A stretch of DNA of 64,000 nt from Diospyros lotus (GCF_014633365.1 NC_068349.1:16444753-16508752); one strand, 5' to 3'; numbered from the stretch's first letter, positions 46,401 through 54,286 are shown. Made by a program: numbers and translations. The notes: generated from the sequence alone by a model not told the origin.

Positions 46401-47017
46401 TTTTCGAAGTTCTGTGAAAATGCAACCCTTTTTCGACCAGCTCAATCTCCCAGTTGTCCAACCCAGCACACTTTTGTAATGAATGAATTCAAGCCGTCAC
46501 TGGTTTAGAAAAAACATCCAAAGTTGCGGTTGATTCTGGCATGCATCCCACATCAAAGAATAAAGCCCCATCCTAGCTCTTGAGAGATACCAAGAAATTT
46601 CGAATCTACCAAGCTCTACCAAAAGCTAAAAAAAAAAAAATGTCATTCTCATTCTGTATGCGAACCATCCATGTAATCCAACTTCCTCATTTGTTGACTG
46701 TATCAACTTTATATTGCTCCATCGTCTTCTCCCACCGTGCGTTAGTATGAACACAGCAAACAAATAATGCAATTCCCAAAGCATGCAGGTGGTGTACATT
46801 AGTATTACTGCAATTAGTCACCACCTCACCAGTTGCAAGCTCGAAATGGCGGCAATCAACCGAAATCAAAACCCTAAAGTTGAAAAAAAAAAAGACACTA
46901 CTCACTAGCGTACGAGCATTTACGAAGTAAGAATACCTTGACCTCTCGGCCGTCCTTGACTAAGACTTGCTCGGTCCAGCCAGCGGGAAGACAGTCGGGC
47001 GAATCTCCGGCGGCCAT
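30921..47017 (-). CDS. Methyl-CpG-binding domain protein with five tandem MBDs (MBD13-like), 14 predicted exons
   Basis: MBD proteins bind methylated CpG in nuclear DNA and recruit chromatin or demethylation factors. My model, from the 5' end: 47017-46937, 45276-45133, 45049-44960, 38819-38670, 37806-37669, 37569-37474, 37269-37129, 34918-34784, 34682-34587, 34485-34345, 33199-33065, 32961-32869, 32652-32512, 31460-30921. All predicted introns begin GT and end AG, every junction is phase 0, and the total is 706 codons plus stop. Each MBD is split by an intron at the same place, after the LPxGW half and before the YTDPVxGxxF half. I chose the ATG at 47017 (MAAGDSPDCLPAGW); an in-frame ATG at 47095 would add 26 residues. 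The C-terminal exon resembles Arabidopsis MBD13-type proteins. The weakest site is the donor after 38670 (CAA/GTTAAT). Confidence 0.8.
31461..32511 (-). other. Intron 13 of the MBD gene
   Basis: Donor GTAAGTG after TCT at 32512 and acceptor TATGTGCAG before 31460. A sequence around 31950-32050 (CATGAACTCGTG...CCCTTCAAATTTCTAAC) recurs at 33842-33940 and 36620-36705, marking a third copy of the duplicated intron segment. No exon-4-like remnant survives here. Confidence 0.65.
32512..33199 (-). CDS. Exon cassette III: linker plus MBD5 (exons 11-13)
   Basis: The linker exon (33199-33065, 45 codons) begins LNMEQLTGVKSTVDLEQSQN and ends QSLRK. The N-half of the MBD (32961-32869, 31 codons) contains ATPDELPPGWTKEIKYEKK. 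The C-half (32652-32512, 47 codons) contains YYTDPVSRYVFRSLKDALRY. The FRS arginine, equivalent to Arg133 of human MeCP2, is present. Splice sites are TTTTCAG/CTC, AAG/GTTGG, TATAG/GTT, CCG/GTACTG, TTACAG/TAC and TCT/GTAAGT. Confidence 0.8.
33701..33842 (-). pseudogene. Pseudo-exon, decayed copy of exon 4
   Basis: This aligns with exon 4 (38670-38819) over most of its length, including the region encoding KDNSYVLQQKEIG, and with the remnant at 36485-36620. Frame changes and loss of the 5' part, including its acceptor, mean it is unlikely to be used. It shows that the duplicated genomic unit included exon 4 as well as the three-exon cassette. Confidence 0.7.
34345..34918 (-). CDS. Exon cassette II: linker plus MBD4 (exons 8-10)
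   Basis: The linker exon (34918-34784) begins LNMHQLTGDETSMDLEQSQN and ends QFLRK. The N-half (34682-34587) contains TTPDKLPPGWIKEIKIQRKQ. The C-half (34485-34345) contains YYTDPVSGYVFFSMKDAVRY. The arginine of the FRS motif is replaced by Phe (VFFSMKDA), so this domain has probably lost part of its CpG contact. Exon sizes (45, 32 and 47 codons) and the splice sites parallel the other cassettes. Confidence 0.8.
35289..36440. mobile_element. Probable insertion in intron 7, perhaps a DNA transposon
   Basis: The spacing between duplicated intron landmarks is 2763 bp here against 1907 bp in the next unit, and the excess maps to this stretch. Near its left end is TATTTGGTATGTCA (about 35346), and near its right end the reverse complement of TGTTTGGTATGTCA (about 36375-36390), suggesting inverted ends. 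I could not fix the boundaries or a target duplication. Two short frames inside (35423-35620 plus, 35804-36037 minus) are unrecognised. The class is not determined. Confidence 0.4.
36485..36620 (-). pseudogene. Pseudo-exon, decayed copy of exon 4
   Basis: On the minus strand it reads VTGNKFRSKPKLSRY, then TVKDKSCISQGKEIG and SHYPLVNFL. This is clearly related to exon 4 (VTGKKFHSKPEVFRY, SMKDNSYVLQQKEIG, SRYPQVNFL). The YTDP start and the acceptor are degraded, so inclusion in mRNA is unlikely but not excluded. Confidence 0.7.
37129..37806 (-). CDS. Exon cassette I: linker plus MBD3 (exons 5-7)
   Basis: The linker exon (37806-37669, 46 codons) begins LNMDQLTGAETSMDLEQSQN and ends QPLRK. The N-half (37569-37474, 32 codons) contains TTPDELPPGWIKEIKFEKKQ. 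The C-half (37269-37129, 47 codons) contains YYTDPVSGYVFRSMKDALRY and ends LNGETS. The FRS arginine is intact. A run of 19 G followed by GAGAGAG lies just after the second exon, within 25-45 bases of its donor. Confidence 0.8.
37432..37450 (+). repeat. G19 homopolymer in intron 6
   Basis: Nineteen G on the plus strand followed by AGAGAGC, so the transcript would carry 19 C close to a splice donor. It is absent from the equivalent introns of the other two cassettes (before 32869 and 34587). Confidence 0.95.
38670..38819 (-). CDS. Exon 4: C-half of MBD2
   Basis: Fifty codons starting CYTDPVTGKKFHSKPEVFRY after the acceptor TTTATTGCAG. It continues LDSMKDNSYVLQQKEIGTGS, a Ser/Gly-rich tail. The key arginine position is His (KKFHSK). 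The donor I use is CAA/GTTAAT, which keeps phase 0; without splicing, the frame would stop 12 bases later. Decayed copies lie at 36485 and 33701. Confidence 0.7.
39728..39847 (+). repeat. 5' LTR, 120 bp
   Basis: TG...CA ends. It differs from the 3' copy by an A/G in the AAGGG(A/G)GTATTAG segment and a T/C in the TTAT(T/C)TTTAAG segment. An internal ATGTATGTATATATATGC may supply TATA-like sequence. Confidence 0.9.
39848..39859 (+). other. Primer-binding site (initiator-Met tRNA type)
   Basis: TGGTATCAGAGC lies immediately after the 5' LTR, a full match to the common plant site. The GC-rich leader that follows (39860-40368) starts with telomere-like CCCTAACCTAACCCTA and is rich in CCG/CGC. Open frames on both strands there reflect composition. 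Confidence 0.9.
40369..41403 (+). CDS. gag of the compact copia element
   Basis: The 344-residue product has a Ser/Thr-rich N-terminus, then LSGHNYPAWSCAVEIWFLGH (the usual L.G.NY..W start of copia gag) and a capsid-like helical region to about residue 215. A Gly/Arg-rich stretch and one zinc knuckle, CSYCNRLGHTKETC (CX2CX4HX4C, residues 251-264), follow. It would coat element RNA in virus-like particles. The frame stops at the protease junction, where a one-base loss separates it from pol (a single long frame is usual in this group). Gag itself looks intact. Confidence 0.85.
   Translation: MDSSPAHSSSTSRSTMSTPMTIPHFSGTPVITTEKLSGHNYPAWSCAVEIWFLGHGLEDHLSKTISTVSEGDQPLWQRVDAQLLSLLWQTIELTLMPIFRPLQECSALQTQARELYTSDITRIYDVIGALFNLRQTDLDMTTYLGKFQASITDFNELIPFDTDIKKQQQQRDQMFTILCLHGIRPELDSVKTQILGSASLPPLTEVFARLLRASSITVDRGMSVAGGHSALVTTPTGRGGRRGGCRPRPQCSYCNRLGHTKETCYRLHGRPSHAASTANMVVGASEGQTSITPSDSSPVTISEGEYAQFLQFQVAQQATSPVTSFADTGNPIACFTKSSSSLGP
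41400..42698 (+). pseudogene. Protease and integrase part of copia pol, interrupted
   Basis: Protease starts IFDSGATNHMSGNRSLLFH with the catalytic D-S-G. A TGA at 41793-41795 interrupts just before LGHPSLPNLKKIVPSL, the GAG-pre-integrase region; the usual residue there is Arg, so CGA-to-TGA is likely. Integrase follows with CESCQFGKH, HSDVWGPSRVSSQDGFRYF, the second Asp in RVLRNDNALEH and the Glu in QQNGVAERKNRHL, so the D-D-E triad is in place. The frame is lost near 42650, where coding moves to another frame (SVGLPLPVPSLDLTSPPSPT), and a second TGA lies at 42838-42840. Confidence 0.85.
42865..44568 (+). CDS. Reverse transcriptase and RNase H part of copia pol, open
   Basis: An open stretch of 567 codons. 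It begins in the Ser/Pro-rich linker between integrase and RT and covers RT: GWRAAMVEEMSTLHSTGTWD, GFRWVYTVKVGPNGQIDRLK, LDIKNAFLHGDLQDEVYMEQ, and the active site in LLVVYVDDIVLTGDD. RNase H follows with YTDTDWAGSPSDRRSTSRY and WKSKKQTVAARSSAEAEYRA. It ends KLGMLNIYAPS eight bases before the 3' LTR. Its first residue is not a true start, because pol is normally continuous with gag. That 1.7 kb remains open supports a recent insertion. Confidence 0.85.
   Translation: MPTRSSSSGPSPLTFDLDLPIALRKGTHHPISHFVSYDYLSPGYSAFVSSLSSVSPPKSVPEALSHPGWRAAMVEEMSTLHSTGTWDLVPLPKGKSTVGFRWVYTVKVGPNGQIDRLKARLVARGYTQVYGLDYGNTSSPVAKIFFVRLFLSLAAMFHWPLHQLDIKNAFLHGDLQDEVYMEQPFGFVAQGESGLVCRLQKSLYGLKQSPRAWFGRFSSAVLEFGLTRSEADHFVFHRSQSSRHILLVVYVDDIVLTGDDDVGITELKAHLHQQFQTKDLGPLRYFLGIEIARSKQGIYISQRKYALDMLEETGLLGCKPTDTPMDPNIKLLPRQGKPLSDHGCYRRLVRKLNYLTVTRPDISFAVSMVNQFLDSSCDSHWDAVIRILRYIKATPGRGILYQNHGHSQIVGYTDTDWAGSPSDRRSTSRYCVFVGGNLVSWKSKKQTVAARSSAEAEYRAMAVTTCELVWLKQLIEELGVTQVKPMQLVCDNQAAMHITSNPVFHEKTKHIEIDCHFVREKVLSGDVVTTYVGSNDPLADLLTKSLRGSRVNYIYTKLGMLNIYAPS
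44576..44695 (+). repeat. 3' LTR, 120 bp
   Basis: Pairs with the 5' copy at 39728. It is preceded by TTGAGGGGGAG (polypurine tract) and followed by GCTGC. Confidence 0.9.
44960..45049 (-). CDS. Exon 3: N-half of MBD2
   Basis: Thirty codons, LATKTNATPEWLPSGWIMEL through SNGKKYK, between acceptor TTGACAG and donor AAG/GTAGGG. It carries the LPxGW signature. Its C-half partner is exon 4, now 6.1 kb away because of the copia insertion. Confidence 0.8.
45133..45276 (-). CDS. Exon 2: C-half of MBD1
   Basis: Forty-eight codons, HYFNCKTGQKFYSKNDLIRY through CSKNRSMR, between acceptor TTTGTAG and donor CGA/GTAAGT. The usual YTDPVSG is diverged (YFNCKTG), and the FRS arginine is Tyr (KFYSK). Confidence 0.8.
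45277..46936 (-). other. Intron 1 of the MBD gene
   Basis: Donor GTCAAG/GTATTC and acceptor GGTTTGTAG/CAC. AT-rich, with no convincing coding or repeat feature apart from a poly-A run near 46628-46640. Confidence 0.7.
46937..47017 (-). CDS. Exon 1: start codon and N-half of MBD1
   Basis: Encodes MAAGDSPDCLPAGWTEQVLV then KDGREVK, with the MBD opening motif LPAGW. I prefer this ATG because family members typically start a few residues before the LPxGW motif. The upstream in-frame ATG at 47095 would add MKTCPITRDCRAETLFYQRL and six more residues with no family resemblance that I can see. Confidence 0.75.
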
Positions 47018-47450
47018 TACGGTAGACTCGGAGGCAAGTCGTTGGTAGAAAAGAGTTTCGGCACGACAATCTCGCGTGATGGGGCAAGTTTTCACGCAAT
47101 GCGATGGAGGTGGGGTTGGTTGGTTGGTTCGAGGATCTTTAATATATGAATAAATGAATTAATTTGTGAAAGAAGTTTGAGTGGAAGAACACGTGGAGAG
47201 AGTCGAGACCAGAGTCGGAATTTTAGTACAGTACAGCTCCCTGAAATGATTCCTTCTCGGAGTTGCCATTTCTTTCTGCTTCGGGACGAGAGAAGAACCC
47301 CCCAAGTGCAGAGTAGTGAACGCTCTGTTTGGCTGCTCAACTTCAACGTGTGTTTTGTCATTTTCCTTCCGAGTGATACTGAGGTGGCTACGCGGCCGAC
47401 CTGCACGTGTAAAATAAACAGTATGCCTACCCGGTCAAACATTGCCCTTA
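47018..47450 (-). promoter_or_regulatory. Upstream region of the MBD gene
   Basis: On the minus strand TTCATATATTAAAG (about 47137-47150) could be a weak TATA box, and ACACGTGG around 47189 contains the CACGTG G-box core. Neither decides the start site. Frames across this region on both strands look incidental. Confidence 0.3.
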
Positions 47451-47945
47451 AAAGTTCGTGGGGTTCGGAAATTAATTTTTTAAATGCTTTTGTTGTTTTG
47501 CCTATTAAAAGATTAAAAAAAGATTTAAAATGTCAAAATAATTTTTTACGTTAAAATGTGTAAATTTTCATATAAACGGAGTCTCACATAATATGTAAAT
47601 TATATAATTCTAAATATTCAAAAATTTCTGTTAGATTCTAAGAAAAAGATAAATAATTGTGTATAAAAAAATTTAATTCTAAAAAAATTTTAAAATATGA
47701 GAATAAACGTCATCTATAAAAATTTTAATCGTAACAAGATTAGGAAATATCAAGATAAACATTATTTATAAGAATTCTAATTCTAACATGATTAAAAAAA
47801 ATTAAGATAGATGTTATTTGTAATAATTCTAATTCTAAACTATTTAAAATTATTCCACACCTCAAGTAAACACTCATTTCAAAAAAGTACGTCTCTAATA
47901 TTGATATCAATACATCATTTATCATCTTTAGTATCTGATTTAAGT
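47451..47945. repeat. AT-rich spacer with a repeat shared with 49090-49208
   Basis: No gene. The segment around 47700-47830 (TTTTAATCGTAACAAGATTA, AATATCAAGATAAACATTAT) matches 49140-49208 (CTTAATCGTAATAGGATCAA, AATGTCAAGATAGATGTTAT). The pair flanks the minisatellite. Confidence 0.6.
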
Positions 47946-47949
47946 ATCA

Positions 47950-48800
47950 AAACATGAATGTAAGAAAATAGTCCAAAAATCAAAGCACGAATACTCAAGA
48001 ATGGTTCAAAAAATTGAACCACGAAGGCGCGAGAATTCTTGAAAAACTAAAGTGCAAATGTGTAATAATAGTTCAAAAAATTGAAGCACAAATACACGAG
48101 AAAGGTTCAAAAAATCGAAGCATGAATGCACTAGAACGGTTCATAAAATTAAAACACAAAAGAGCAAGAAAGGTTTAAAAAATCAAAGTGCAAACGCGCA
48201 AAAATGGTTCGAAAAACTAAAACACGAATGTTCAAAAAATCAAAGTGTAAAGAAGTGAGAATGGTTCAAAAAATTGAAGTGCAAATGCACAAAAATAGTC
48301 TAAAATCAAAGTGTGAAAGCCCAAGAACGATCCAAAAATCGAAGCACGAATGCACGAGAATGGTTCAAAAAATCAAACGATGAACGCACAAGAATGGTCC
48401 AAAAACCTAAGCACGAATGCGTGAAAATGGTTAAAAAAATTGAAGTGTGAATGTGCTAGAATGATCTAAAATCAAAGCACGAAGGCTCGAGAATGGTCCA
48501 AAAACTGAAGCGCGAATGAGCGAGAAATATTCAAAAAATCAAAGTACAAAGGCGCAAGAATGGTCCAAAAACTAAAGCATACGTGAGAACTATTCAAAAA
48601 ATTGAAGCATGCAGGTGCAAGATAGTCTAAAAATCGAAGCATGAAGGCGCAAGAACAATGCAAAAATCGAAGCATGAAAACGCGAGAATGGTTCAAAAAT
48701 AGAAGTGCAAAGATGTGAGAATTATTTAAAAATTGAAACGCAAAAGCACGAGAATGGTCTAAAAATAGAAAATGCAAAAGCGTGAGAATGATTTAAGATC
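47950..48800. repeat. Diverged minisatellite, period about 36 bp
   Basis: The plus strand repeats a unit of the form GCACGAATGCACGAGAATGG then TTCAAAAAATCGAA, with many substitutions and small length changes, giving about 23 units. Read on the minus strand, 48472-48777 gives a periodic peptide (FLDHSRAFALQF-like, 12 residues), which follows from the 36-bp period and is not evidence of a gene. Confidence 0.9.
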
Positions 48801-49208
48801 AATAACAACGGTCAAAATGAAAGAGAAATAAGGGCAGGCCACAATACAATCTACGTACTCTTCTATCCAAGAAACTCGAATGAAAAAGCAGTGAACAATT
48901 ATTGTGTCATAGGAAAAAGTCCATTAAAAGACCAAAATAGGCCCAAAAGCCCAAAATAATTATTTAGGGCTAAAGAATGTAAATTTCCCCGCAAAGCGCC
49001 GGGGGGGGGGTGAGAGGGTTCGCACAACTCACAAACTAAATAATTCTGACATTCGAGAATCCCTTCAAAGATTAAAAAAAAAAAAAAAGGATAGACAATT
49101 ATATGTAAAGAATTCTAATTCTAAAAGGATTTCAAAATATGGGGATAAGCATCATCTTTAAGAATCTTAATCGTAATAGGATCAAGAAATGTCAAGATAG
49201 ATGTTATT
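48801..49208. other. Non-coding flank between the minisatellite and the next LTR
   Basis: Contains G10 at 49002-49011, a poly-A run near 49074-49088 and the right copy of the spacer repeat described at 47451. No coding sequence. Confidence 0.6.
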
Positions 49209-50621
49209 TGTAACATCCCGGTGTTTTGGGAAAATTAAGAATGATTTATTTCTATATTTGAAATGGTTTAATTATTTGAGGTTTGTGGATTAAAGAGCAC
49301 TGCAATTAATAATATTGTGTTTGTGACTAGAGAGGTGGTTGAAAGTTTCTAGAATTTTTGAAAAAACCTAAGTACAATTTTGGAGTCTAGAAGTCTATTT
49401 AGTATATAATAAATTGATGCACATATATCAACAGAGAATTAAATATAAATTATGTTTAAGAAATTAAGGCAAAAAAGGAAGTGAGGATGATGCCTGGGTT
49501 GGAAATCAACTAAGGAAAATTTGGGGATTTGAAATGGGAAGGCAGTAGTAAGAAGGCATAACAGGTTGTTGATCAATGGCAAAGAGCTGTCGACCGATCG
49601 TTCGTTTCATTCAATTTGTTGATTGTTTTTTGCTAAGCTTGGTTTCTTAAGCCTCCCGCTATGTAAAGAAATGAGGGATTATGTGTTATGTTTGAAAAGT
49701 CAAAAATAAATGAAATTTGAGGTAAGTTGAAAAGTGAAAATAAATGAAATATTATGAGGTGGAAAAGTTAATGCAAAAAGAGGATTTTAATTATTGTTTT
49801 GAAAAGTCAAGTAAATGAAGATGTAATATGTGGAAAAATCAAAAGAGAGAAATTACAAGTAAGGTTGAAAAGTCAAATTAAATGGGATTATAAATGGGTT
49901 GAAAAGTCAAAAATAAAAAGGACATTTTTATGTGTGTATTTATGTATAAAGATTAGGGTATAATGGGAAAAGAGCAAAATGGGATGGTTGAGATTGAGCT
50001 TGTTGTGCAAGCTATTTCTATTCCTTCTCTTTTTCTTCTTCTTCTTCTTCTTTCATTCTCTCTCTTATTCTCCTTTTTCTTATCCTTCTTCTTCCTGATC
50101 TTGGAGCTTCAAAGAAAGAAGGGGGTTGCAGATTTCAGTAGGTAGCTTTTCAATTCAACAGCGGGTTCAGTTCGTTGCTTCCTTCCTCTTTCTGTTCAAC
50201 CATCAAATCCCTCAAGGCAAGTTCTCTTATCTTCTCCATTTATGTGTAAGTTCTCATCCCTCTATTTCTTTCAAGTGCAAGTTTCTTGCTTCTTTTTCTT
50301 CCCTTGAGCAAGTTTTTCTCCTCTTTTTGTGTAAGATGCAAACCCTAAAATCCTTCTCCAAATAAGTGTCTTTGATTTTACCAATTGCATGTGTTGGATT
50401 CTTAAAACTCCATTATTTTTGGTAAATAGGATTTTATCCCATTTGATTGTATCTCGTGTGATTTTTCTTGGAGTTTTGGTAAATCGAGTCTATGGTTTAA
50501 ATGAGGTCTTGATTCACCTCATCTTTTCAAAGGAATGATATATTTTTGGGTTACGATTTGAGAAATGCAAGTTTTGGTTGATTTTGGGTGCATTCTATTC
50601 GTCCGTTTTTGTTTTTGAGTC

Positions 50622-50745
50622 TCAAGAGTCGACTATTTTGAGTAAAAGTTGACTCTATATATTAAGCTCTCGATCGGATCGACTAAGTTGATGTAGAAGT
50701 TGACTTTTTCTTCCAAGAGTTGACTTTCCATGTCAAGAGTCAACT
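50622..50745. repeat. Cluster of AAGTTGACTT-type palindromes, first site
   Basis: Six words in 125 bases: AGAGTCGACTAT, AAAGTTGACTCT, GATCGACTAAG (weak), GAAGTTGACTTT, AGAGTTGACTTT and AGAGTCAACTTT. The consensus AAGTYRACTT has dyad symmetry, and its GTTGAC/GTCAAC core contains TTGAC, the core of the plant W-box bound by WRKY factors. Confidence 0.8.
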
Positions 50746-51594
50746 TTCCATTTCAGGCTATGTATGTTGTACTATTTAACGTATAACTTTCTGTACTTAT
50801 ATCGGATTCAATATCTATTTTTTAATTTAAAACTAGACTTAATGAGCTTCATTTTGATATATTATTTGGACAATTTGGCCAATTTTTGAGCCTATAAGTG
50901 CCATTTGAAATACTTACTCAAATTTGGGATTTTTGTTCCCTCATAATTCGACTATGCTCTAATTTTTGGAGTATAACTTTCTATGGTGATATCTAAATTG
51001 AAATCCTCTTTTTATCCCATAATCTTGACTTCATAAGATTTGTTTTAGCATATTACTTGAATCATTTTGTTATGTTTTGAGCCATAACAGCCCTGTCAAT
51101 CTCTGCTTAAAATCTAGAATTCTTCTGTTCCAGGTAGTTTGTCTTGCTTCGATTTTTGGGGAATAAATAGATTTCTTTGATGGCATGATTGGAGTATGAT
51201 GAGAGCCATTGATGGGCTAAGTGATGATACATCTATTTGTAATTCCTTGAACGGTTGGACGAGTCTTATTGAGCATTCTTGATGCATTTTGTATTCACTA
51301 GCCAAGTAGGACTTGTTTCTCCCTACATTTCTTTGTGAAATGATGCCACACCTTATCGGAATAGGTTCTAGATGGTCGCTATTAGGTGGGTGTTTGTATT
51401 TCATTTTGTTGTTATATTGCAATGCATTGTGATGTGGGGCCATAGGTTGCATTTATTGGGGGTCATAATATGTATTTGTTGGGCGGGTGAGCATTGGCAT
51501 GATATAGTTGGCATGTGAGTGTTGACTTGTGTATGATAGGTGAGCATATGCATGTAGAGCATTTCGCATATGTGAATTACTACGTGGGCGTAGT

Positions 51595-52949
51595 TGTTGG
51601 TCCCTTAAGGTATGACAACTCAAGAGGGGGACGAATTGAATAATTAAAATTTTTCACAATTTTAATAAATATTATTGATTAATGATTTTATTTAAGAATA
51701 TATATGTGATAATTATAATAAATAATGCTTGAGATTAATAATAAATGCAAGCCACAAGAAATAGTAAAAATAAATAAAATGAGTCACAAGACAATTTATA
51801 GTGATCTGATGTCTCCACACACACTTAGTCCACTCTCCCAATGTCTAACTACCTTTGGGGTTCCAGTAAACCAATTTCACTAAGATTTTCACACTAGTTC
51901 ACTTTGGAAACTAGATATACACCTAGATTACAACGGGTTTTAGGCAACCACTACACTAAGTTTTCTACCCTACCTTATCTTAGAAACTAAATTCACCTAG
52001 ATTTTAATGATTTTAGAAAATCTATACAATCTTTAATGATAATTTAAATGGTTACAAATAATTTGTCTACACTTGGACACAAATAAGCAATTAAGAACAA
52101 ATTATATAAGGCAATAATAATTAAATAAATAAATAAAATGATGATCTCTGAGAAATTTGAAGTAGACTTGAAAATCTTTTTCTCCTCTTGCCTTGTGGCT
52201 CTTTGGTTGATATGCAATAATACTTCGTGAGTCTCGGATTGCTTGGATAATAGCTTGAGAGTATTTGGGACCTTTCAGATACATTGGATTTGCAATGGAG
52301 CACTTGGGTGTATCAAAAATGAGTTAAGAGATATTTATAAGCATTTTGAATACTATTCTAACAGTCAAAAAACTGAACATTAGGCCGAAAGTTGACTTTC
52401 CAAAGTGGGAAAGTCGACTCTCATTCAAATGAGAGCAATGGTAAAAAATCTGACTGTTTGCACTGAAAGTTGACTTTCAAAAATTGAAGAGTCGACTCTC
52501 AGAAATTAGAAAGTTGACTTTCAAAAATGAAAGAGTCAACTTTCACTACAATGACATTATAGTGATAGTCAACTTTCCGAAGCTAAAGAGTTGATTTTAT
52601 TGTAGCGTCACTGTAGCAAACAATATATTACTGTAGCAACAGTCAAGAGTTGACTGTTGGCATGCCAAGAGTCAACTTTTGGTCCAAAATTTGTAAAAAA
52701 TATTTGTATATAATTTGTATGCATTTAAATTTTTTATTAAATATTTTTAATAAAAAATAATATTTTTGGTAATACATATGCCATGAAAAAATATTTTATA
52801 AATTAATTAAAAAGAATTCAATACTACAATTAATATATTTAAGAGAAATACTCTTTTGTTAATCATTAAAACACTATAATATGTATATTGAAAAATACCC
52901 TTTTTGTTAATCATCAAAATTTAATTAATATGAACAAGTTGGCTCAACA
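51595..52949 (+). mobile_element. Solo LTR of an unrelated family
   Basis: Begins TGTTGGTCCCTTAAGG, with CTCAAGAGGGGGACGAATTG soon after, a widely repeated plant LTR motif. It ends GGCTCAACA. Flanks are GTAGT (51590-51594) and GTAGC (52950-52954), a 5-bp duplication with one mismatch. It has no internal coding. A second cluster of AAGTTGACTT-type words lies near its 3' end. The LTR type is probably Ty1/copia, by resemblance of the CTCAAGAGGGGG motif only. Confidence 0.7.
52385..52680. repeat. Cluster of AAGTTGACTT-type palindromes, second site
   Basis: About ten words in 300 bases, including AAAGTTGACTTT (three times), AAAGTCGACTCT, AGAGTCGACTCT, AGAGTCAACTTT and ATAGTCAACTTT, with CACTGTAGCA segments between. 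It lies inside the solo LTR, whereas the similar cluster at 50622 lies outside it in a different LTR. Confidence 0.85.
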
Positions 52950-53231
52950 GTAGCATAACCTAATGCTTGACTTATGGGGACCTTGCCATCATATTTATGC
53001 TGCAAGAGTTATTACATTTCTTATGTATTGTATTGCATGGTGGGGGATGTGAGTGATTGAATTGAGGGAAAGGAAGCGTGGCTTCCGTGATCTTAATATA
53101 CGAGTAGGGGCTCAATGTGATGTGGTTGTGCATATGATCTTGATATATGAGCAGAGGCTCGATGTGATATTATTGTGAGTACTTTGGCACACGTTGATGA
53201 TTGATGCGATTTTAGTTGAAGTATCAAATAG

Positions 53232-53857
53232 TGTCATGTGGTCTAGCGAATAGAACGACCACGTGCAACAACCGCAGGTTGCTACGTGGCACTTGTAGGA
53301 TGGTCACACGTGACAACCATCCGCTCTATCCATGAGGCACTCGATTACACTTTCCGTTGGAATATTGATCGTGCTACACGATCAAATCTTTGCCATCCAT
53401 CTTGACTTTATGAGGCTCTATCTTAGCCGTCCAAAATTACTATTAAACTCTCTCATCGGGATTTGAAGCAACAGAAAAAGAAAGAAAAAGGTGAGGGTTT
53501 TCTCGATCGGCCAAGGGGGGTTTGGGGGGTTCCTTTGTTAGCTTTGTAAATGCTCTGTATAGTTTTCTTCTTTGTTCTCTGGTTCTATAGGATTAGTCTC
53601 TAATCTGTATTTGTGATTATTGGGGCATTTTGATAGAGAATAATTGATGTACAGAGAGTGTTTGTGAGTTTTTGAGGGTGTAATCTCCGTTCTTCATTCA
53701 TAATGCAGTGAGCTCTTCTCACCGGAGCTCAACGTGGACGTAGTCCTATTTTGGGGTGAACCATGGTAAAACCTTGGCATCTCCTTTATTTTGTTTTTAG
53801 TTTACGATTTATATTTTTTGTGTGTATGTATGTGTAAGCTTCCGGCCATGAAGGTAT
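53232..53857 (+). repeat. 5' LTR of a Ty1/copia element, left part
   Basis: Starts TGTCATGTGGTCTAGCG. The 3' portion (AATGCAGTGAGCTCTTCTCA, then GTGGACGTAGTCC and CCATGGTAAAACCTTGG) is typical of copia LTRs just upstream of the primer-binding site. It is cut at GGTAT by the Tekay-type element and resumes at 63684. The combined length is about 686 bp. Confidence 0.75.
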
Positions 53858-54272
53858 TGTAATACCCTAAGTCATTATGAATATATATTAAGTTATTTAA
53901 ATAAATTATGCTTATATGATATATTTATTTAGTTTAATATGATATGTAATTAATTTATTAAAGTATGCTTATGCCAGAAATTATATAAGTATGTAAATGA
54001 AAACAAGTATGTATATAGCTTGTTGTATATAATTTAGTATGTATGTATGTATATAGCTATGTAATCTCGTATGTATATATGATATATATATATATCTGTA
54101 TATATATATATAAAATAAAAAAATGGCAAAATCTGGCAGAAATCGGAGCAGGCGCACGATCGCACCTGCAATAAGCAAAATCAGGGAAAGGGGGGCAATT
54201 AATGGGAGATGGCCTTAGGAATGGCCTGAGGGACACGTGGCACTTTCGATGGGACCTTCGCAGCGGAGTTTT

Positions 54273-54286
54273 GGCTATAAATAGCC
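54273..54286 (+). promoter_or_regulatory. TATA box within the inverted repeat GGCTAT-AA-ATAGCC
   Basis: Identical in the 3' LTR (61894-61907) and in the other Tekay-type family (23199-23212). Transcription should begin about 30 bases downstream, which would put the GC-rich block and hairpins in the RNA. Confidence 0.7.

Larger units (their letters stand above)
49209..53231 (+). mobile_element. Ty3-like LTR fragment hosting later insertions
   Basis: Starts TGTAACATCCCGGTGTTTTGG, a typical Ty3/gypsy LTR opening, preceded by TTATT as a possible duplication whose partner I cannot find. No gag or pol is present. Pyrimidine-rich TTC repeats lie at 50027-50090. A cluster of AAGTTGACTT-type words (50622-50745) is followed by two GTATAACTTTCT modules (50781 and 50961). 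A two-copy repeat of GATCTTRATATAYGAG lies near 53090-53160. A solo LTR interrupts it at 51595, and a copia LTR takes over at 53232. Confidence 0.55.

Noticed and set aside
47177..47554. 125-codon plus-strand frame upstream of the MBD gene
   Set aside because: No domain; overlaps another frame on the opposite strand in the promoter region; composition is not clearly coding.
48472..48777. 101-codon periodic frame (FLDHSR repeats)
   Set aside because: It is the 36-bp minisatellite read in frame; the period is a multiple of three, so openness is expected.
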